Positions 24,402 to 34,215 are shown, counted from the stretch's first letter. The stretch: DNA of 64,000 bases from Chthonomonas sp. (GCA_016788585.1 JAEURP010000014.1:47949-111948); one strand, 5' to 3'. Translations and numbers: made by a program. Notes: generated by a model not told the origin, from the letters alone.

Positions 24402-26629
24402 GTGAGCCGCTTACGCGTCATACTATTTGCATTCCTGTCCCTTCTCTCAGCATTGGTGCTTGGTCAAAGCGAGTTTGAGCTAACTATTCCGCAGGGTGCC
24501 CGGTCGCAGGTCATGGTCGACGTGGGTGGCTCCATTCCCACCGCCAAGTATTGGGCCGTATTCGACGACGAGTCGAACATGATCGCCTACGATGCAGAGC
24601 CAAACGATTGGGACATTGACATCGTAAACACGGCCCCCGGTCGGTACAAGATTATCGTAGAGAGCCCGTACCCAATTAAGCTAGAAACCTACGAAATATG
24701 GGCCTGGGATGAATCTGGAGGTTGGGCAAGTGTCCTCGCACAAGTTGTCGATTCCCAGTCCTTGTCGTTGGCCGACCTTACAAACGAATCCGTCAAAGTT
24801 TCTCCGCTTCAGCCGCATATCAGCCCTCCTATGCAAAGTTGGAAATCCAAAAGGGAACGGGTGCTTGGACGACGGCCGAGCAATTTGTGCCAGCCAATGA
24901 TGAGCCTGTTCAGATTGATCTTCAGGAACTCGTTCCTAATTCCGACTACACCCTTCGCCTGAGTTCCTTCGCGGCGAGCGGACAAACCGAGTACGCAATG
25001 GCGCAGTTTCACACAAAGCCAGATGGTCCAGAACAAGTTGGCGTCTTTGCCGTTTCAAGTTCTAGTATCGCTGTGTATTGGTCAAGGGTGCAAGGTGCAA
25101 CGGCTTACAAGGTTTACCGCGCTAGCAATTTAGGGCAATACAATTGGGGCTCCCCGGTCGCCGTCATCAATACCAATCTGAATCAACCCATCCTTAAGTG
25201 GGTGGATACTGGTTTGCCGAGCTACTCGATGCGGTACTACCGCGTAACGGCGGTTGTCGATGGCTACCAGTCCCAACCCAGTGACGAAGACTGTCATTAC
25301 GCGAATCCAAACGCCTTACCGTGGGATCAAACTCCCCAAGATGTTGTGGATGAACTAGACAATCTTTCCTTCCCCTACTTATTCCCCATCAATGGAAATG
25401 CGGCACTCGCAATGCCTATGGGCGAGTATCAGGATTCCGTCGAGCCAACCTTGACAGGGAATCCTGCGGGGCGAGTCGATGAGGATCGCGAAATGATTAC
25501 TTCCGGCGGCATGGTGTCCCCGTTTTTGGGTGACGGCTTGCAGGCCAAAACCAATGGCGATCCTATTCACCCTTCTGATCTACCCCTGTTTCCGTCTGGA
25601 TCCAAGGTGCAGGCAGAAGGTGCTTACACGAGGCGAGATGCGCCGCATGATGATTTTATCGGCTTCGCTGGCACGTTCATCTTTCCCTCGTTTGACAATC
25701 CTCTATACTTCCTATGTCATGGTGTCACGCCAGACGGCGGTAAGCCCGCAAATTCACTGAACATGTATGTAGGTTGGGCCCCGCCAATTCCGGTTGGCCC
25801 TGAGCCTTCCAAAAGGACCATTACTGCCGATATTGGTCTACAGTATTATCCAGCATCAGACAATAGTGGAACTCCCCGTCAAGTTAACCCTGGCAATCCG
25901 GGTGAAGGTCTTCCGCCGCGCTACAACCCCTTCATTAGAGTGAGCAACGGTAAGGAAGTTATTTTCACCTCGCCCCAACTCAACAATAGCACCGTTTATC
26001 CGTCCAAGCGATATTTAGAGGCGTACTCACCGACGGGATGGCTGTTCGCTACCATTCGCGTCGCTTATCTTGCCGATAGCAAACTCATTTTGTTCCAAAC
26101 CGTCTGGGGAACTTGCAATTCCAACGGAACGGGTAAATACCCCACTTCGGCACCGTTCCCGGTACTTGCGGCTCCGTCGAGTGGGCCATTTTACGAGCCG
26201 GAAAATAATATGGGCGGTCAGGACCTTGAAAACCAAAAGCCATTTTCGTTCGATGACCGCATGACTTCTCGCCGAGTGGTTAGCGTTGCCCAGAACGACC
26301 ATGCGGGCGATGCACGTGCGTTGAAAATATATGAAGGAGCCTCTATCTCGCCAGCCAACCCTGGTACTTCACCATGGCTTTGGAGGCTACCCTTCGCCGC
26401 GTATGTTGATTCATCTTACGCGAGAGAAGTAAAGATGCAAGGCTGGGAATGTATGGGGTATTCCGGAACTTGGCTGGAAAATCCATTTGACACGGATGAA
26501 CTCGACACCGGAAACTATTTAAGGTTCGCACGGCATGACACAGGGAGTACACCCTTAGGTTGCATCTATCATGGCTTCCACCCTCTTTTGGATTCCATCA
26601 TTTCAATCGATCATACGGTGTCGCCATGA
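24402..26629 (+). pseudogene. secreted FN3-containing protein, single-base frameshift near 24,800
   Basis: Two overlapping frames make one gene. The first (from GTG 24402) has a signal peptide (VILFAFLSLLSALVLGQ) and a beta-sandwich of about 130 residues. The second continues from about 24,805 to 26,629 with a fibronectin-III-like domain (IAVYWSRVQGATAYKVYR) and a long region without known family, ending in LLDSIISIDHTVSP. The join at about 24,797-24,808 needs one extra base. There is no slippery heptamer in the right frame, so this is a mutation or an assembly error. The stop overlaps the next gene's ATG (ATGA). It is the founder of the duplicated module at 24.4-30.3 kb. Confidence 0.65.
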
Positions 26630-27633
26630 CGGCTGCCTTACTTGCAAGCCTCCTGCAGGCGAGTGGCTTACCAAATGTCTGGATGATGGAGCACTCTCCT
26701 GGGGGTACCTATCATGGGTATTACGTTGACTTCAATAAGCGAACCAAGACCGTCAAATGGGTCTGGAAGTTTGAAAGAAGAAGCGGCTCACTGGAAGGAG
26801 TTGGTTCGCGAGGCGAGTTCTACAAGGGATGGGCAGACCAGGCTCCGAAACAGTCTGACATCCGCACCTTTCAGGTCTATTCCGCCACGAAGAACCTCTT
26901 ATACTCCGTCAAAATACCGAGCGCATATGGACTCGGGCCAGCCAAACCAACGGTTTCCGATTGGGTTTCGGGAGAAAAATTGCCGTTTGCATTTGCTGGC
27001 TATCGGGAAGCCAAGACGCCGGATGAGCGGGTCTCAATCCAAGTTCTTGACTCTCAAAGGCGTTGGCACAGCTACCCGGGCGCAAGCCTATGGACTTACG
27101 GGCGCACCCGCGACGAGATTTTTGTTGCAAAACTCAAGTGGGCATCTATCTTTCGTGCCTCGAAGCTGGAGAAAGCTTGGATTGTAAGTCGAAAAACCGG
27201 CCTCGGCAAACCGGTAAATCCGATTGAGTTCCGAAAGCTCCTTTGGCCCGCCGCAAGGATTGCGTACGACCGCTGGGGCTCATTCTTCTTTTTCATGAAC
27301 CCCGTTGCAGACCCGGGATATCCAAGCGATCCGGCCTATGTGATTACTAGCCTATTCCCTTACACAGACACCGAAAATGTGGACGCTGGCAAATCGGCGA
27401 TCGTATTCCCAAGTGGGAAGGTGGTTATTAAGCCGTATCACGGCACGCCTCTGATTGCGGCGAAGAAGGTCGGTAGGACGATGTATGTGCTCACGGACGA
27501 CAGTTACTATAACAAAGTTGGATGGACTGAGAAGGACGTCCTTCATCTAATGAAGGTTGATGCTAAACAGGGCCTTTCTCGCATTGTCTCCGTCCCCGCA
27601 CCGAAGGGGCGAAGTTATGCCTTTGCAGAGTAA
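26626..27633 (+). CDS. exported protein of unknown family, module copy 1
   Basis: This 335-residue protein has a short signal-like N-terminus (MTAALLASLLQASG). I recognise no family. Diagnostic stretches shared with its two paralogues downstream are FRKLLWPAAR, DPAYVITS, a GKSAIVFPSGKV region, YHGTPLIA, TMYVLTDDSYY and the C-terminus SYAFAE. It overlaps the preceding FN3 gene by four bases, so the pair is co-translated and probably works together outside the cytoplasm. Confidence 0.7.
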   Translation: MTAALLASLLQASGLPNVWMMEHSPGGTYHGYYVDFNKRTKTVKWVWKFERRSGSLEGVGSRGEFYKGWADQAPKQSDIRTFQVYSATKNLLYSVKIPSAYGLGPAKPTVSDWVSGEKLPFAFAGYREAKTPDERVSIQVLDSQRRWHSYPGASLWTYGRTRDEIFVAKLKWASIFRASKLEKAWIVSRKTGLGKPVNPIEFRKLLWPAARIAYDRWGSFFFFMNPVADPGYPSDPAYVITSLFPYTDTENVDAGKSAIVFPSGKVVIKPYHGTPLIAAKKVGRTMYVLTDDSYYNKVGWTEKDVLHLMKVDAKQGLSRIVSVPAPKGRSYAFAE

Positions 27634-27859
27634 GTTCCGGGCGGCTAGTGCTATGCGCCTCATAGGCTGGAAGTGTCTGGGCTATGGAGGGAATTGGTCT
27701 CCCCAAGGCTTCGCATCTGAAGAATTTGATCAAGGCCCCTATGTGCGAACTGCTCGCCATGACTTAGGGGCAAACAATGAGCCGTTCGGAGCGAAGTATG
27801 TCTCACCTAATCCGTTTCTCGACAGTTTTCTTGCTATTGATCACAGGAGTTCGCAATGA
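27634..27859 (+). pseudogene. C-terminal remnant of a second copy of the FN3 gene
   Basis: About 70 codons (MRLIGWKCLGYGGNW ... PFLDSFLAIDHRSSQ) match the last part of the FN3 protein (MQGWECMGYSGTW ... PLLDSIISIDHTVSP). The rest of that copy is missing. It still ends four bases into the next module gene, which preserves the ATGA overlap of copy 1. This shows that the two-gene module was duplicated in tandem. Confidence 0.7.
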
Positions 27860-28851
27860 TCATCTCGTTGCTCATCGCTGCTTCGCAAGCCTTGCCAGCT
27901 TATCCGGACGCTTGGATACTAAAGCTAGAGCGCGGCAAGCCAGTTCAGCAACTGAGGGCCTCCTTTCAAAGGTCGCAGGTAGTATCCAATGAGCCGGTAA
28001 AGGCATCCCTCGACTGGGCTCACTATGGTTCCATGTCGGATGGTCAAATTGTCGCGTTTTATTCACGAGAGGCGCCGGATCGATCCAAGGCAGGACAGAT
28101 CCACCTAATCGGCCCGAGCGGCAAGAGGGTCAAGGCTGTATCAATGCCGAAGCCCTTTGATGGAGGAAAGCATGCCTTCAGGGGCGAACAATTGTGGCCG
28201 CCCGTGCTTGAAGCATCGTACTATGATGCGAAGCTATCCGCGTTTCAGCGGTCGCTCCTAGTCATGGACGCTAAGGGTCATTGGAATAAATTTCAGAACG
28301 CAACGAAGGCGATATCGGGCCGCCATCCGAATGAGCTCTTCATCGGATTTATTGAAGGCGGCACATTGTCTGGAGCAGGGAAATTGGCGAAGGTCGCTAT
28401 CGTAGATCGGAAGACTGGCAGTCAACGGATCGTATCTGGAGGAGAGTTTCGAAGTGTCCTGTGGCCGTCTGCGAAGGCAGCATTTGATCTCTGGGGAGCT
28501 GTTGCGTTCTTTATCAATCCGGTATCTTGGCCCGGATTCCCCACTGATCCTGCATATGTGATGTCTGGACTAGGGCAGTATACAGACGAAGAAGATATGA
28601 CCGCGGGCAAGTCCGCAGTTTTCTTTCCTAATGGAAAGATGATTGAAAAGTACTACCACGGTAGCCCGCTCATCGCAACCACCGTGCGAGGCAACACCAT
28701 GTAAGTACTAACCGATGACAGCTATTACAATGCCATGGGCTGGAACGAACGTGAGGTTCTGCACCTCATGAAAGTCGACCCAAAGCATGGCCTCGTGCGC
28801 GTTGCATCCGTGAAGAACGCAACGGGCGTCAGCTATGCCTTCGCCGAATGA
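27856..28851 (+). pseudogene. module copy 2 of the exported protein, with an internal stop
   Basis: This is a full-length paralogue (331 codons) of the 26626 gene that starts MIISLLIAASQALPAY and ends SYAFAE. A TAA at 28702-28704 stands where the paralogues have Tyr in TMYVLTD. The frame continues unbroken beyond it for 49 codons (VLTDDSYYN ... HLMKVDPKHG). The break is recent or an error, because the sequence after the stop has not drifted. A shortened product lacking the last 50 residues could still be made. Confidence 0.75.
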
Positions 28852-28946
28852 TACTTAGACACCCACCAAAGGTAGACATCAACCTCTTCTTTCCAAGCCG
28901 TATCTACGAAGGGGCATCAAGCCAGTCTTCTGATCCTAATTTTTCA

Positions 28947-29346
28947 GCATGGCTTTGGAAGCTACCCTTCGCCGCGTACGTTGATTCATCTTACGCCCGG
29001 GCTGGGTGGCCAGGATGAAGTTTGAATAGTGCCCAAGCTTGGGTGGCACTGCTGATGTGGCGCGCGAGCCCCTCAACGAAATGCTGTCTCCCGTTGCCAC
29101 AGCACCAGTGACTTGCTTACGACCAATCTCAGCGCAGGATTGCTGTAAGATGAAAGAATGTGGTGTGTTGACACTGGTGCAAGGCCGAGGCCAGTTTGCG
29201 CAGGAGAGAGGTTCGCGCGACCTTTCACCAGTGCCACCCATCATTGGGCAGTGTTCAAGGGTTCATCCCGGCCACCCAGCCGTGCCGCTGCAAATCCTTT
29301 GCTAGACTCAATAGTTTCGATTGACCATCGGGATGGCGAGTTGTGA
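28947..29346 (+). pseudogene. C-terminal remnant of a third FN3 copy, split by a palindromic element
   Basis: Bases 28947-28996 encode AWLWKLPFAAYVDSSYA, matching the FN3 protein. The sequence then switches to a repeat element and resumes at about 29,290 with PLLDSIVSIDHRDGEL before TGA. The remnant overlaps the GTG of the next gene by four bases, as in copies 1 and 2. Between the previous pseudogene and this remnant (28852-28946) I see no gene. Confidence 0.65.
28992..29287 (+). mobile_element. non-autonomous palindromic element related to the transposase at 63.3 kb
   Basis: The left end GGCTGGGTGGCC is mirrored at the right end by GGCCACCCAGCC, with longer imperfect inverted sequence inside (GTGGCACTG / CAGTGCCAC). 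Bases 29145-29250 closely match the repeats that flank the REP-associated transposase at 63,319-63,864 (CTGTAAGATGAAA, CGACCTTTCACCAGTGCCAC). No transposase frame is present. It sits inside the third FN3 remnant. Confidence 0.65.
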
Positions 29347-30341
29347 TTACTTCTCTCTTATCGTTGATTCTGCTTGCGCAGACCAATCCACCCGACTTTT
29401 GGGCACTGCAGATGGTTCAAAACGGCAAACAGTGGACGGTTTCGAGCAAGCGCTATTCGCCATCAGGCAGGCTCCTAGCTACAAGCAAGAGCATAAGCGG
29501 CGTTGGCGGTGTGTATTCAGGTGTTAACTCGAACGGAACCATTTGGGTTTGGGGTTTTCCAAGTACGGACAACGAGCCCTTTACAAAAACGACATACAGT
29601 TTTGAAGGCAAACGCACCAGTCACCATTCATTTCCTTCGGACTACTTGGCTGGACTTACTAAATCTACTGCACCGACTCAAGGTGATCCAGTCGCGGTGC
29701 GGGGGCAACTTAAGGGAAACACGAAGCCGGATGGGTTAGTAATCCTTGCTTCGACCGAGCAGGGAAAATGGCTGACGATCAAAGGGGCTCACCAATGGGT
29801 GCAGGGCCGGACCCCTGATGAAGTGTTTCTAGGAGGATTTGTTGGCCATCCCTTGTATAAGTCATCGAAGCTTACAAATGCTTGGATAGTCAACCGCACG
29901 ACAGGCAAGTCAGTAACTCTAACTTCTGCGCAGTTCCGAAAATTACTGTGGCCGGCAGCTAGGGCGGCATTCGACCGCTTCGGAGCTGGCCCATTCTTCT
30001 CAAACCCAGTTTCCCGGCCAGGATTTCCGCAAGACCCAGCATACGTGGTGTCACGGCTTGTCGACCCTTTCTACACCGACCATGATCAAGAGACTGAGGG
30101 TTCTGCGATTGTCTATCCAGATGGCCGCGTTATCCTGACCAAGTATTTTGGGAGCCCACTATTGGCCACGACAATGAGGGGCCAGACTATGTACGTGCTA
30201 ACCGACCATAGCTACTACAGGAAGCTTGGAGAAGCCAACCTGAAGATCCTTTACCTTATGAAAGTAGACCCAAAAAATGGCCTCGTGCGTGTTGCTTCCG
30301 CGAAAAACGCGACCGGCGTCAGCTACGCCTTTGCTGAGTGA
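29343..30341 (+). CDS. exported protein of unknown family, module copy 3
   Basis: This is an intact 332-residue paralogue of the 26626 and 27856 genes. It starts with GTG 29343 (signal-like ITSLLSLILLAQT) and shares FRKLLWPAAR, a DPAYVVSRL stretch, TMYVLTDHSYY and the C-terminus SYAFAE. The N-terminal 130 residues differ strongly from copies 1 and 2, whereas the C-terminal third is well conserved, so the C-terminal part carries the common function. The 3' end overlaps the convergent uracil-DNA glycosylase gene by 19 bases. Confidence 0.7.
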   Translation: MITSLLSLILLAQTNPPDFWALQMVQNGKQWTVSSKRYSPSGRLLATSKSISGVGGVYSGVNSNGTIWVWGFPSTDNEPFTKTTYSFEGKRTSHHSFPSDYLAGLTKSTAPTQGDPVAVRGQLKGNTKPDGLVILASTEQGKWLTIKGAHQWVQGRTPDEVFLGGFVGHPLYKSSKLTNAWIVNRTTGKSVTLTSAQFRKLLWPAARAAFDRFGAGPFFSNPVSRPGFPQDPAYVVSRLVDPFYTDHDQETEGSAIVYPDGRVILTKYFGSPLLATTMRGQTMYVLTDHSYYRKLGEANLKILYLMKVDPKNGLVRVASAKNATGVSYAFAE

Positions 30342-30946
30342 CCTAGCATCAGTCGCTGAGCGGCGGCCCAAGCCCTACCAATATCCGCCACGAGGAGGGA
30401 GTAGCCGCCGTCGTTGGTCTGGGTGGACTGGCGCAGGATATAGGCCGGGTGGAGGGTGGCGATGGCGGTTTTGGCGTAGCGGCAGGGGAAGTACTTGCCC
30501 CGCTCGACCGTGATCTTGAAATCCTTCTTGATGAGGTTCCGCGCGCTGGGGGCGCCGATGCAAAGGATGACCTTGGGCGCGAGGATGCCGAGTTGGGGCT
30601 CTAGCCATTGGCGGCAGGCGGTGACTTCCTCCTCGGCCGGTGGGCGGTTCACAGGTTTGCCCGTGCTCCAATCGCAGGCGCGGCACTTGACCGTGTTGCA
30701 AATGTAGACATCCTCGCGGCTGAGGTTGTTGTCGGCGAGGGCGCGATCAAGCATGTTGCCCGCCTTGCCCACGAAAGGACGGCCCGTTTCGTCTTCCTTG
30801 TCCCCTGGCCCCTCGCCCACGAGGACGAGCGGTGAATTCGGATTCCCCTCGCCGAAAACGACATTCCTCCGCCGCTCGCTCAGCGCACAGGCTGTGCAAC
30901 CCAGCGCTTGCTGGCGGAGGGTGTCGAGGAGGAGTAGATCGGTCAT
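30323..30946 (-). CDS. uracil-DNA glycosylase, Fe-S family (type 4/5)
   Basis: This 207-residue enzyme removes uracil from DNA in base-excision repair. Motif A is VGEGPGDKEDETGRPFVGKAG, motif B is in TLHPAYILR, and the Fe-S cysteines are in the N-terminal GCTAC, the central CNTVKCRAC, and the TACRQWLEPQ region. Length and layout fit family 4. An in-frame start at 31036 would add residues encoded by the repeat-rich intergenic tract, so ATG 30946 is preferred. Confidence 0.88.
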   Translation of the reverse strand: MTDLLLLDTLRQQALGCTACALSERRRNVVFGEGNPNSPLVLVGEGPGDKEDETGRPFVGKAGNMLDRALADNNLSREDVYICNTVKCRACDWSTGKPVNRPPAEEEVTACRQWLEPQLGILAPKVILCIGAPSARNLIKKDFKITVERGKYFPCRYAKTAIATLHPAYILRQSTQTNDGGYSLLVADIGRAWAAAQRLMLGHSAKA

Positions 30947-31079
30947 TTTGTTAGGGTGGTTAGGATTTGTTCGGGTTGTTAGGTTTTGAGAGTCTGAGTG
31001 GGTTGAAAGGCAACTGTTGTGAATAGTCCAAAGCAAACCGAACTAACCGAACCAATCCTAACAAACCCAGACAAATTCG
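30947..31079. repeat. intergenic tract of degenerate GGTTAGG-type repeats, partly inverted
   Basis: Bases 30950-30990 contain drifting GGTTAGGATTTGTTCGG units. Bases 31035-31070 contain the reverse-complement type (CCGAACTAACCGAACC, AATCCTAACAAACC). The two halves could pair. No gene is visible. Confidence 0.5.
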
Positions 31080-31415
31080 TCACTTAACAAAATGAAACGC
31101 GATGCAGTGGCCGTTGCCATCCTCGAGGAGCAGGCCAACGATGGGGTCGGGTTTGGATTTGGCAAGGGTGCGGGCTTGCTCGAAGGTCAGGCTCACAGGT
31201 TGGCCGGGAAAGCCATAGTAGGTTGCCATTTGGGCTGCTTCGGCGGCGGTTTTAGCGCAACCAAGGCCGTGGACGACATCATAACCGGGCACGTTTTCCG
31301 CACGAACCGCCATGTGCATGCTGGGCTTGCGGTCTAGCTCGACGAGGAAGACTTCCTCGGGAAAGTCCGATTCGAGCAGCGACGCCATGAGGGGCGAGTC
31401 GAGGATTTGGGTCAT
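31080..31415 (-). CDS. hypothetical 111-residue protein
   Basis: This small soluble protein contains VFLVELDRKPSMHMAVRAENVPGYD and ends ...GHCIAFHFVK. I recognise no family. Expression is supported by a TAGAAT box exactly 6 nt before the ATG. It follows the Fe-S oxidoreductase on the same strand at a distance of 45 bases. Confidence 0.6.
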   Translation of the reverse strand: MTQILDSPLMASLLESDFPEEVFLVELDRKPSMHMAVRAENVPGYDVVHGLGCAKTAAEAAQMATYYGFPGQPVSLTFEQARTLAKSKPDPIVGLLLEDGNGHCIAFHFVK

Positions 31416-31427
31416 GCTTTTATTCTA
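31416..31427 (-). promoter_or_regulatory. -10 box TAGAAT 6 nt before a small gene
   Basis: On the minus strand TAGAAT (31422-31427) precedes ATG 31415 by six bases. Just upstream (31428-31453) is a copy of the GGGACATGGCGGGAC-type intergenic repeat. Confidence 0.6.
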
Positions 31428-31460
31428 CGTCCCGCCATGTCCCTCGATGTCCCTCAACTG

Positions 31461-33437
31461 TTACGCATTCGCCCGCTGAAGCATCTCCGCCATATCGACA
31501 ATGTCTATCTCCTTATCCGTGACCTGCTTGATGCTGGCGTCGAGCATGATGCGGCAGAAGGGGCAGCCGATGGCGACAGTGTCGGCGCCAGTGGCGAGAA
31601 GCTCCTCGGCGCGGCGGTTACCGGGGCGTTGATCAGGCGGCTCTTCCATCCACATACGTCCACCGCCCGCGCCGCAACAGAGAGTTTTTTTGCCGCGCCT
31701 CGTGGGTTCTAGAAGGGCGCCTTTGCGGATGAGGGAGCGGGGAGCTTCGCTCTCATCATTGACGCGGCCCAAGTAGCACGGGTCGTGAAAAACGGTCTTG
31801 CTATCTTCTAAATCGATCCCATTCAACTTGCCTGAAGCCACCAGTTTTTGCAGGAGCTGGGTGTGGTGCAAGACCTCCATTTGGGGGCCGAATTGGTGGT
31901 ACTCGTTCGCGAGGGTGTTGAAGCAGTGCGGGCACGCGGTGACGACTTTCTTGACCTTGTACCGCTCGAAAACCGACTGGTTGCGGCCCACCATGTCTTG
32001 GAAGGTGAACTCGTCGCCGGTGCGTCGAGCCGGGTCGCCCGTGCAAGCCTCTTCCTGACCTAAACAGGCGTACTTCACGCCCGCCTTAGTCAGAAGTTGC
32101 GCCATGGCTTTGGTGGTCTTGACCGCGCCCGGGTCGGTCGCGCCCGCACAGCCAACCCAAAAGAGGATGTCGAATTCAGGGTTCTCTCTAGCTAGAGGAA
32201 CACCGAGTCCAGCCATCCAATCCTCGCGGGTATTAGCCGCTTGTCCCCAGGCGTTAGCCGTGGACTGAGTCTGCCTTAGCATCACCGCGGGGCCGCCGGA
32301 AAGCGCGCCTTCGCCGACAAGATTACGTCGGGCATCTACGATCAGATCAACGTGACGGATGAGGACTGGGCACGCCTCGACGCAGGCGTTACAAGTCGTG
32401 CATGCCCAGAGCGCTTCTTCACTGACGGCCTCGGCGACAGTAGCGCCGGTCTTGAGAGCACCATGGATATCAGCCACAACCTTCTGCGGGTTCAAGACCT
32501 TGCCCACGCCGTTGGCCGGGCAGACCTCGGTACAGCGACCGCAGCCCATGCAAGCATCGAGCGACATGAGGTGCCAGCGCGAGTAATGTTCGGCGAGCGA
32601 AACGCCTACGCGCTCGGTCGCTTCGACCTCCTCCATCGTCACCGGCTTGAGCTCGCCCATCGGCTGCTCGGGCCGACCGGCGGCGGTCAGGATGGCGAGC
32701 ACGATGTGCTTCAGCCGCATGTGAGGCAGCATCGCCCAGAACGTGAAGAAGAGTACGACGTGCGCCCACCAGATCGCCACGTATGCTTCGTTTGAGACCG
32801 GAGGCAAGACCTTGGCGACGACATTCGAAACGAACGACCAATGATCGAACGCGGTTGGCGAGTTCTTAATGCGAGCGGCGGCGAGGACGTACCCACCGAC
32901 ACCTAACAGCCAAAGCAAAACGAGTGCCCAGGAATCGCGCCAGTCGTGCGCCATTTGGTGGAGTCGGAAGCCCCAGCGGCGACCCATCGCCCACGAGATA
33001 CCGACAACAAAGAGCACGCCGAGGGCGTCGAAGGTCGCTTCGTAGATCAAATAGTAGTTGCCCTTGTGGAAGTTGGGCAGCCCAATCAGTGGCGAATAAG
33101 TGGCGATTGCCAGCAACGAAGTCGCGAGAAAAAGCGACAGGAACCCATAAAAGATGAGCAGGTGCATCGGTGCACCCGATTTGGGGCGGCTCGATCGCAC
33201 TTTCTTCTGGCCGACAACATAGACGAGAATGTTTCGAACCCAGTCCCCAACTGAAGGCTTCCACTTGATCGGCTGGCCCTTCATCCAAAGTCGTGCCCGA
33301 CCGGCAATCGCCCAGATCAGATAGCCCGTGCTGAGTACAACGAGGAGGTAGAAAACCCCTTTCGCCACGGGGCCTTGGTGCATGAATTCATGCCGCGTTG
33401 CCTCTTCGGCCAAGAACATCGTTGGACTGAACCGCAC
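31461..33437 (-). CDS. membrane-bound Fe-S oxidoreductase (HdrD/GlpC-like with integral membrane domain)
   Basis: This 658-residue protein begins with about six transmembrane helices in a NarI/HdrE-like fashion (VFYLLVVLSTGYLIWAIAG, LLIFYGFLSLFLATSLLAIA). Two 4Fe-4S motifs follow: CMGCGRCTEVCP (about 300) and CTTCNACVEACP (about 355). The C-terminal half has two CCG-type domains: VGCAGATDPGA, ACPHCFNTLANEY and CCGAGGGRMWMEE. Such proteins pass electrons between the quinone pool and soluble partners, for example in fatty-acid or lactate oxidation. The GTG start at 33437 is supported by TAGCAT 6 nt upstream. It diverges from mlaE. Confidence 0.85.
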   Translation of the reverse strand: MRFSPTMFLAEEATRHEFMHQGPVAKGVFYLLVVLSTGYLIWAIAGRARLWMKGQPIKWKPSVGDWVRNILVYVVGQKKVRSSRPKSGAPMHLLIFYGFLSLFLATSLLAIATYSPLIGLPNFHKGNYYLIYEATFDALGVLFVVGISWAMGRRWGFRLHQMAHDWRDSWALVLLWLLGVGGYVLAAARIKNSPTAFDHWSFVSNVVAKVLPPVSNEAYVAIWWAHVVLFFTFWAMLPHMRLKHIVLAILTAAGRPEQPMGELKPVTMEEVEATERVGVSLAEHYSRWHLMSLDACMGCGRCTEVCPANGVGKVLNPQKVVADIHGALKTGATVAEAVSEEALWACTTCNACVEACPVLIRHVDLIVDARRNLVGEGALSGGPAVMLRQTQSTANAWGQAANTREDWMAGLGVPLARENPEFDILFWVGCAGATDPGAVKTTKAMAQLLTKAGVKYACLGQEEACTGDPARRTGDEFTFQDMVGRNQSVFERYKVKKVVTACPHCFNTLANEYHQFGPQMEVLHHTQLLQKLVASGKLNGIDLEDSKTVFHDPCYLGRVNDESEAPRSLIRKGALLEPTRRGKKTLCCGAGGGRMWMEEPPDQRPGNRRAEELLATGADTVAIGCPFCRIMLDASIKQVTDKEIDIVDMAEMLQRANA

Positions 33438-33471
33438 GCGCTCATGCTACCTTGCGATCATAATTCAGGCA
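33438..33471. promoter_or_regulatory. back-to-back leaderless promoters between Fe-S oxidoreductase and mlaE
   Basis: On the minus strand TAGCAT (33444-33449) lies 6 nt before GTG 33437. On the plus strand CATAAT (33459-33464) lies 7 nt before TTG 33472. The whole divergent gap is 34 bases, which leaves no room for leaders with ribosome binding sites. Confidence 0.55.
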
Positions 33472-34215
33472 TTGCAACCCATTGTCGCCACAATTGAGTT
33501 CATCGGCGAATGCGCGATCATCGTGCAGCGCACATTGATGCGTCTCTTCTCGCGCCCCCTCGAGTCTGGCGAGTGGATCGGGCAGATGTCGTTTGTAGGG
33601 GTGAATAGCATCCCGATCGTAGTCATGACTACGCTCTTTTCTGGGGCGGTACTGGCTCTGTACGCGAGCGACGTCTTGCAGTTGTACGGGGCGGGCTCAC
33701 TCACCGGTTCTTTGGTTGGCCTTGCCGTAACTCGAGAGATTGCGCCAGTCCTCGCCGGCATTATGGTGGCAGCTCGATGCGGCAGTTCGATGGCCGCCCA
33801 AATCGGCCAGATGGCAGTCACTGAGCAAGTGGATGCATTAACCTCTCTAAACGTAAACCCGATCAATTACTTGGTCATTCCGCGGTTTGTGGCTTGCGTT
33901 CTTGGCCTACCTATACTGTGCCTTGTCGGCTGCTACGCGGGCATACTCGGAGGGCTCTGGGTAAGTTCGTTCAGCGGGGTTCCCCAGGAGTCATTCATGA
34001 ACTCGTTGCGGCAGTTTGTGCAACCATGGGATTTCATTGGCGGCATGATCAAGACTCTAGTTTTTGGCGTCATCGTGTCGGTAGTAGCCTGCCAGCAGGG
34101 CCTCCGGTGCCGAGATGGGGCAGTTGGTGTGGGCCGAGCCACTACGAATTCCGTCGTAATTGCGATGGTGCTGATTTACTTCGCAAATTTCCTGTTAGCG
34201 GCCGCACTGTATTGA
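33472..34215 (+). CDS. mlaE: MlaE-type lipid ABC permease
   Basis: This 247-residue permease has the MlaE domain: VGVNSIPIVVMTTLFSGAVLAL, the conserved EIAPVLAGIMVAARCGSSMAA helix, ALTSLNVNPINYLVIPRF, and C-terminal helices around TNSVVIAMVLIYFANFLL. In other bacteria it moves phospholipids between inner and outer membrane with MlaF (ATPase) and MlaD (MCE protein). Neither partner is next to it here. The start is most likely TTG 33472, judging from the -10 box and the family length; a start further upstream would overlap the divergent gene. Confidence 0.85.
   Translation: MQPIVATIEFIGECAIIVQRTLMRLFSRPLESGEWIGQMSFVGVNSIPIVVMTTLFSGAVLALYASDVLQLYGAGSLTGSLVGLAVTREIAPVLAGIMVAARCGSSMAAQIGQMAVTEQVDALTSLNVNPINYLVIPRFVACVLGLPILCLVGCYAGILGGLWVSSFSGVPQESFMNSLRQFVQPWDFIGGMIKTLVFGVIVSVVACQQGLRCRDGAVGVGRATTNSVVIAMVLIYFANFLLAAALY

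Noticed and set aside
24790..24815. Programmed -1 frameshift in the FN3 gene
   Set aside because: The AAAGTTT run is not in the frame needed for a slippery heptamer, and no strong downstream hairpin is obvious. An indel is simpler.
28702..28704. Stop-codon recoding in module copy 2
   Set aside because: The codon is TAA, which is not used for selenocysteine or pyrrolysine, and paralogues have Tyr there, so a nonsense change is more likely.
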